Shown: positions 25,242-27,035 of the stretch, piece after piece
How the letters are laid out: every line of letters begins with the position of its first letter
How positions within the stretch are numbered: position 1 is the first letter of the stretch
Notes under the pieces: generated by a model
What the model was told of the DNA's origin: nothing
Databases searched by the model: none
What the model saw: the letters and a program-made list of their open reading frames with translations, nothing else
NCBI GenBank assembly: GCA_900542275.1
Contig: UQMW01000029.1
Coordinates: 1 to 27,035 of the forward strand
Length of the DNA stretch: 27,035 nt
Source: an uncultured Collinsella sp.
Lineage (GTDB): Bacteria; Actinomycetota; Coriobacteriia; Coriobacteriales; Coriobacteriaceae
Reading direction: 5' to 3'
Position numbers and translations under genes: made by a program

Positions 25242-25817
25242 ATGGATCATAAAATGTCGCGCTCGCCGTGGGTTATTCATTACGACGGCTCGAGCTGCAA
25301 CGGATGCGATATCGAGGTGCTGGCCTCGCTCACGCCGCTGTTCGATGCGGAGCGCTTTGGTGTGGTCAACACCGGCAACCCCAAGCATGCGGACATCTTT
25401 TTGGTAACGGGTTCGGTCAACGCGCAGAATCTGCCCGTCGTGCGCCAGATTTACAACCAGATGCTCGAGCCCAAGTGCGTGGTGGCCTGCGGCATCTGCG
25501 CGTGTTCGGGCGGCGTGTTCCGCGATGCCTATAACGTGATCGGCGGCGTGGACCGCGCGATTCCCGTGGACGTGTACGCGCCCGGGTGCGCCATTCGCCC
25601 CGAGACGGTGATCGATGCCATCGTGGAGGCGTGCGGCATCCTGGACCAGAAGGAGGCCGTGATGCGCGTCGGCGGCGATCCGCTCACCGTGGGCGGCGTC
25701 GCCACCTGGGACGGTGGCGTTGAGCTGGGCGAGGACGGGTTTGTGGCAGCTGCGGGGGCCGGCGACACGGCCGCTGGGACGCCCGTCGCGCCCGCCGCTG
25801 CAAAGGAGGCCGTGTAA
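25242..25817 (+). CDS. Group 4 [NiFe] hydrogenase small subunit (NuoB/EchC-like)
   Basis: 191-residue electron-transfer subunit that carries the single [4Fe-4S] cluster nearest the NiFe site. The ligands are Cys19 and Cys22 (SSCNGC), Cys86 (CGICACSGG) and Cys116 (APGC), the pattern of NuoB, HycG, HyfI and EchC. The conserved core ends near residue 140 (IVEACGIL); the remainder is a less conserved Ala/Gly-rich tail. It begins 12 bases after the membrane subunit with AGGAGG as ribosome site and overlaps the next gene by one base (TAATG), so the three genes form one operon. The catalytic large subunit partner (NuoD/EchE-like) should follow downstream but is not in the window. Confidence 0.92.
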   Translation: MDHKMSRSPWVIHYDGSSCNGCDIEVLASLTPLFDAERFGVVNTGNPKHADIFLVTGSVNAQNLPVVRQIYNQMLEPKCVVACGICACSGGVFRDAYNVIGGVDRAIPVDVYAPGCAIRPETVIDAIVEACGILDQKEAVMRVGGDPLTVGGVATWDGGVELGEDGFVAAAGAGDTAAGTPVAPAAAKEAV

Positions 25818-26575
25818 TGCAAAAGGCTATCTATACCATCGTCGGGATCGACGAGCTCTTGTCGCATGTCCAGGCGCTCAAGGGCGTCGGCGCGCGCTTT
25901 GTGCAAATGCACGCCGAGCGCAACGTCGACGACGGCTCGTATCGCTTGGTCTATACGTTTATCAACGTTCGAGCTGCTCAGGAGCATATTGCGCAGGACG
26001 GCAGCTATGCGATCGAGAACCTGGTGGTCGAGGGCATCGATCAGTACCAGGAGATTCCGTCCATCAGCTCGTACTATCCAGCCGTGTTCCCGTTTGAGAA
26101 CGAGGCGCACGATCTGTTTGGTCTTGCCATTACCGATATGCAGATCGACTTTAAGGGCTTTTTCTACCAGGTCTCGACCGCTAAACCCATGAGCGTTATC
26201 ACGCCCGAGGTGAAGGCCGCGCGCGAGAAGGCCATGAAGGTCCGCGCGGCCGCCGAGGCCAAGGCGCGGGGGGAGACCCGGGCCACCGTGTCCATGGAGC
26301 GGGCCGCCCGGCTGGAGGGGCCGCTGGTGCTGGCCATCGGCAACGCCCCCACCGCCCTGGTACGGGCCTGCGAGCTGATCGACGCGGGGGAGCTGAAGCC
26401 CGCCCTGGTCATCGGCGTGCCGGTGGGCTTCGTGAACGTGGTGGAGAGCAAGGAGCTGCTGCTCACCCTGGACGTGCCCCACATCGTGGCCCGGGGGCGG
26501 AAGGGCGGCAGCAACGTGGCCGCCGCCATCTGCAACGCCATGCTCTATCAGGCCAGCAACAACGCGCGGGAATAA
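25817..26575 (+). CDS. Chimeric ORF: NuoC/EchD-like subunit joined to cbiC 3' end
   Basis: The 252-residue frame contains two unrelated proteins. Residues 1 to about 145 are a NuoC/HyfG-N/EchD-type hydrogenase subunit: YRLVYTFINV, then YPAVFPFENEAHDLFGLAI matching the family's ERE-x-x-DMFG-type motif, then FKGFFYQV. Such subunits normally end shortly afterward. Residues from about 150 to 252 are the C-terminus of precorrin-8X methylmutase (GETRATVSMERAARL, AIGNAPTALVRACELI, VIGVPVGFVNVVESKE). Codon choice changes at the switch: Arg codons go from mostly CGC to CGG, and GGG glycine codons appear. A biological fusion would make no sense, so I treat this as a junction between two genomes. It overlaps the upstream stop by one base. 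Confidence 0.85.
   Translation: MQKAIYTIVGIDELLSHVQALKGVGARFVQMHAERNVDDGSYRLVYTFINVRAAQEHIAQDGSYAIENLVVEGIDQYQEIPSISSYYPAVFPFENEAHDLFGLAITDMQIDFKGFFYQVSTAKPMSVITPEVKAAREKAMKVRAAAEAKARGETRATVSMERAARLEGPLVLAIGNAPTALVRACELIDAGELKPALVIGVPVGFVNVVESKELLLTLDVPHIVARGRKGGSNVAAAICNAMLYQASNNARE
26246..26268. other. Probable assembly junction between two genomes
   Basis: The change from hydrogenase to cobalamin sequence falls in this short Ala/Glu/Lys-coding stretch (GCCGCCGAGGCCAAGGC core). It could be shared by chance by the tail of a NuoC-like gene and by cbiC (AAEAKARG). Left of it codon use matches the rest of the window; right of it CGG and GGG codons dominate to the end. Confidence 0.7.
26250..26575 (+). 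pseudogene. cbiC: Precorrin-8X methylmutase, C-terminal fragment
   Basis: This codes for the last ~105 residues of CbiC/CobH, which moves the methyl group from C-11 to C-12 to form hydrogenobyrinate or cobyrinate. The conserved GNAPTAL, PALVIGVPVGFV and ESKE motifs and the glycine-rich RGRKGGSNVAAAICNA end are present. The N-terminal half with the catalytic histidine is missing because of the join at about 26250. The fragment is followed 15 bases later by cbiK, a known type of cobalamin-operon neighbour, so in its source genome this was probably an ordinary intact gene. Confidence 0.8.
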
Positions 26576-26590
26576 CGGGAGGGACGCACG

Positions 26591-27035
26591 ATGACAGAGA
26601 GAGCGGTTCTGGCGGTGTCCTTCGGCACCAGCCACCGGGACACCCTGGAGAAAAACATCGCGGCCATTGAGGCCGAGCTGGCCGCGGCCTTCCCGGAGCG
26701 GGCGGTGCGCCGGGCCTTTACCAGCGGCATGATCCTCCGCAAGCTGGCGGGGGAGGGCACCCACATCGACAACGTGCCCCAGGCGCTGGAGCGCCTGCTG
26801 GCCGAGGGCTGTACCGACGTGGTGGTGCAGCCCACCCACGTGATGAACGGGGAGGAGTACCACAAGCTGCTGACCCAGGCGGAGCCGTACCGCGCCCGCT
26901 TTGCCCGCATGTCCTTCGGCCGCCCCCTGCTGACGGCGGCGGAGGACTACGCGGCCCTGGGCCGCGCCCTGATGGAGGCGCTGCCCGCCCAGCGGGCGGA
27001 CACCGCCGTGCTCTATATGGGCCACGGCTCGGAGC
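26591..27035 (+). CDS. cbiK: Sirohydrochlorin cobaltochelatase (3' end missing)
   Basis: The first 148 residues of a CbiK-type anaerobic cobaltochelatase, which inserts cobalt into sirohydrochlorin at the start of oxygen-independent cobalamin synthesis. VLAVSFGTSHRDT at the N-terminus, RRAFTSGMILRKL, VVVQPTHVMNGEEYHKL and the metal-binding VLYMGHGSE at the window edge are family hallmarks. GGGAGGGA (26577-26584) lies six bases before the ATG. Codon use is GC-rich with abundant CGG and GGG, unlike the genes before 26250 and more like high-GC Oscillospiraceae such as Flavonifractor (an impression, not tested). The gene runs off the window. Confidence 0.9.
   Translation, partial: MTERAVLAVSFGTSHRDTLEKNIAAIEAELAAAFPERAVRRAFTSGMILRKLAGEGTHIDNVPQALERLLAEGCTDVVVQPTHVMNGEEYHKLLTQAEPYRARFARMSFGRPLLTAAEDYAALGRALMEALPAQRADTAVLYMGHGSE

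Noticed and set aside
23490..25388. 632-codon minus-strand open frame opposite the hydrogenase genes
   Set aside because: It crosses two well-supported plus-strand hydrogenase genes and has only His/Arg/Gln-rich composition without motifs.
25817..26575. A novel bifunctional hydrogenase-CbiC enzyme
   Set aside because: The CbiC part lacks its catalytic half, codon use shifts at the join, and the next gene belongs to the cobalamin pathway, so a contig join is far likelier.

Overview
The window looks like a high-GC actinobacterial gut anaerobe, most likely a Collinsella-type coriobacterium. This is inferred from GC-rich third codon positions, the gene content, and the three kinds of short interspersed repeats between genes. 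No 16S or other marker is present to prove it. The last ~0.8 kb (from about 26250) appears to come from a different organism: codon use shifts abruptly to CGG/GGG and the genes become cobalamin-biosynthesis genes. I read this as a chimeric join.

Layout. 2-988: C-terminal part of a fused dihydropteroate synthase-HPPK folate enzyme, followed directly by a degenerate biotin-protein-ligase-like gene (989-1690) and a terminator. 1790-3193: a lower-GC AAA ATPase gene (AAA_14/DUF4143 type) bracketed by three copies of a 41-base palindrome. 3253-4026 (minus): type III pantothenate kinase coaX. 4164-4339: promoter, initiator tRNA-Met and terminator. 4390-4605: a regular array of six alternately inverted 15-mers with a 40-base period. 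4753-6783: an old-yellow-enzyme/2,4-dienoyl-CoA-reductase-like flavo-iron-sulfur oxidoreductase, with strong terminators after it.

7103-20935 is the most distinctive part. Three consecutive small proteins each have a short cytoplasmic N-terminus, one membrane segment and an exported beta-rich domain, resembling SipW-type/TasA-like secreted subunits. They are followed, across a weak attenuator-like hairpin, by a 3,633-residue exported protein built of beta-helix repeats and Ig-like modules with no C-terminal sorting signal. I propose these four genes act together as a cell-surface fibre/adhesin system. That is inference; no function is demonstrated.

20936-22346: terminator, then a repeat-rich gap with a 207-base element bounded by 26-base perfect inverted ends (MITE-like), a 20-base tandem repeat, and an orphan double-HTH protein like the first ORF of IS150/IS3 elements.

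22347-26260: the start of an Ech/formate-hydrogenlyase-type group 4 [NiFe] hydrogenase operon. It holds a fused antiporter-like plus NuoH-like membrane subunit, the NuoB-like small subunit and the beginning of the NuoC-like subunit. The large catalytic subunit that should follow is absent because the sequence switches to the end of cbiC (precorrin-8X methylmutase) and the start of cbiK (sirohydrochlorin cobaltochelatase).
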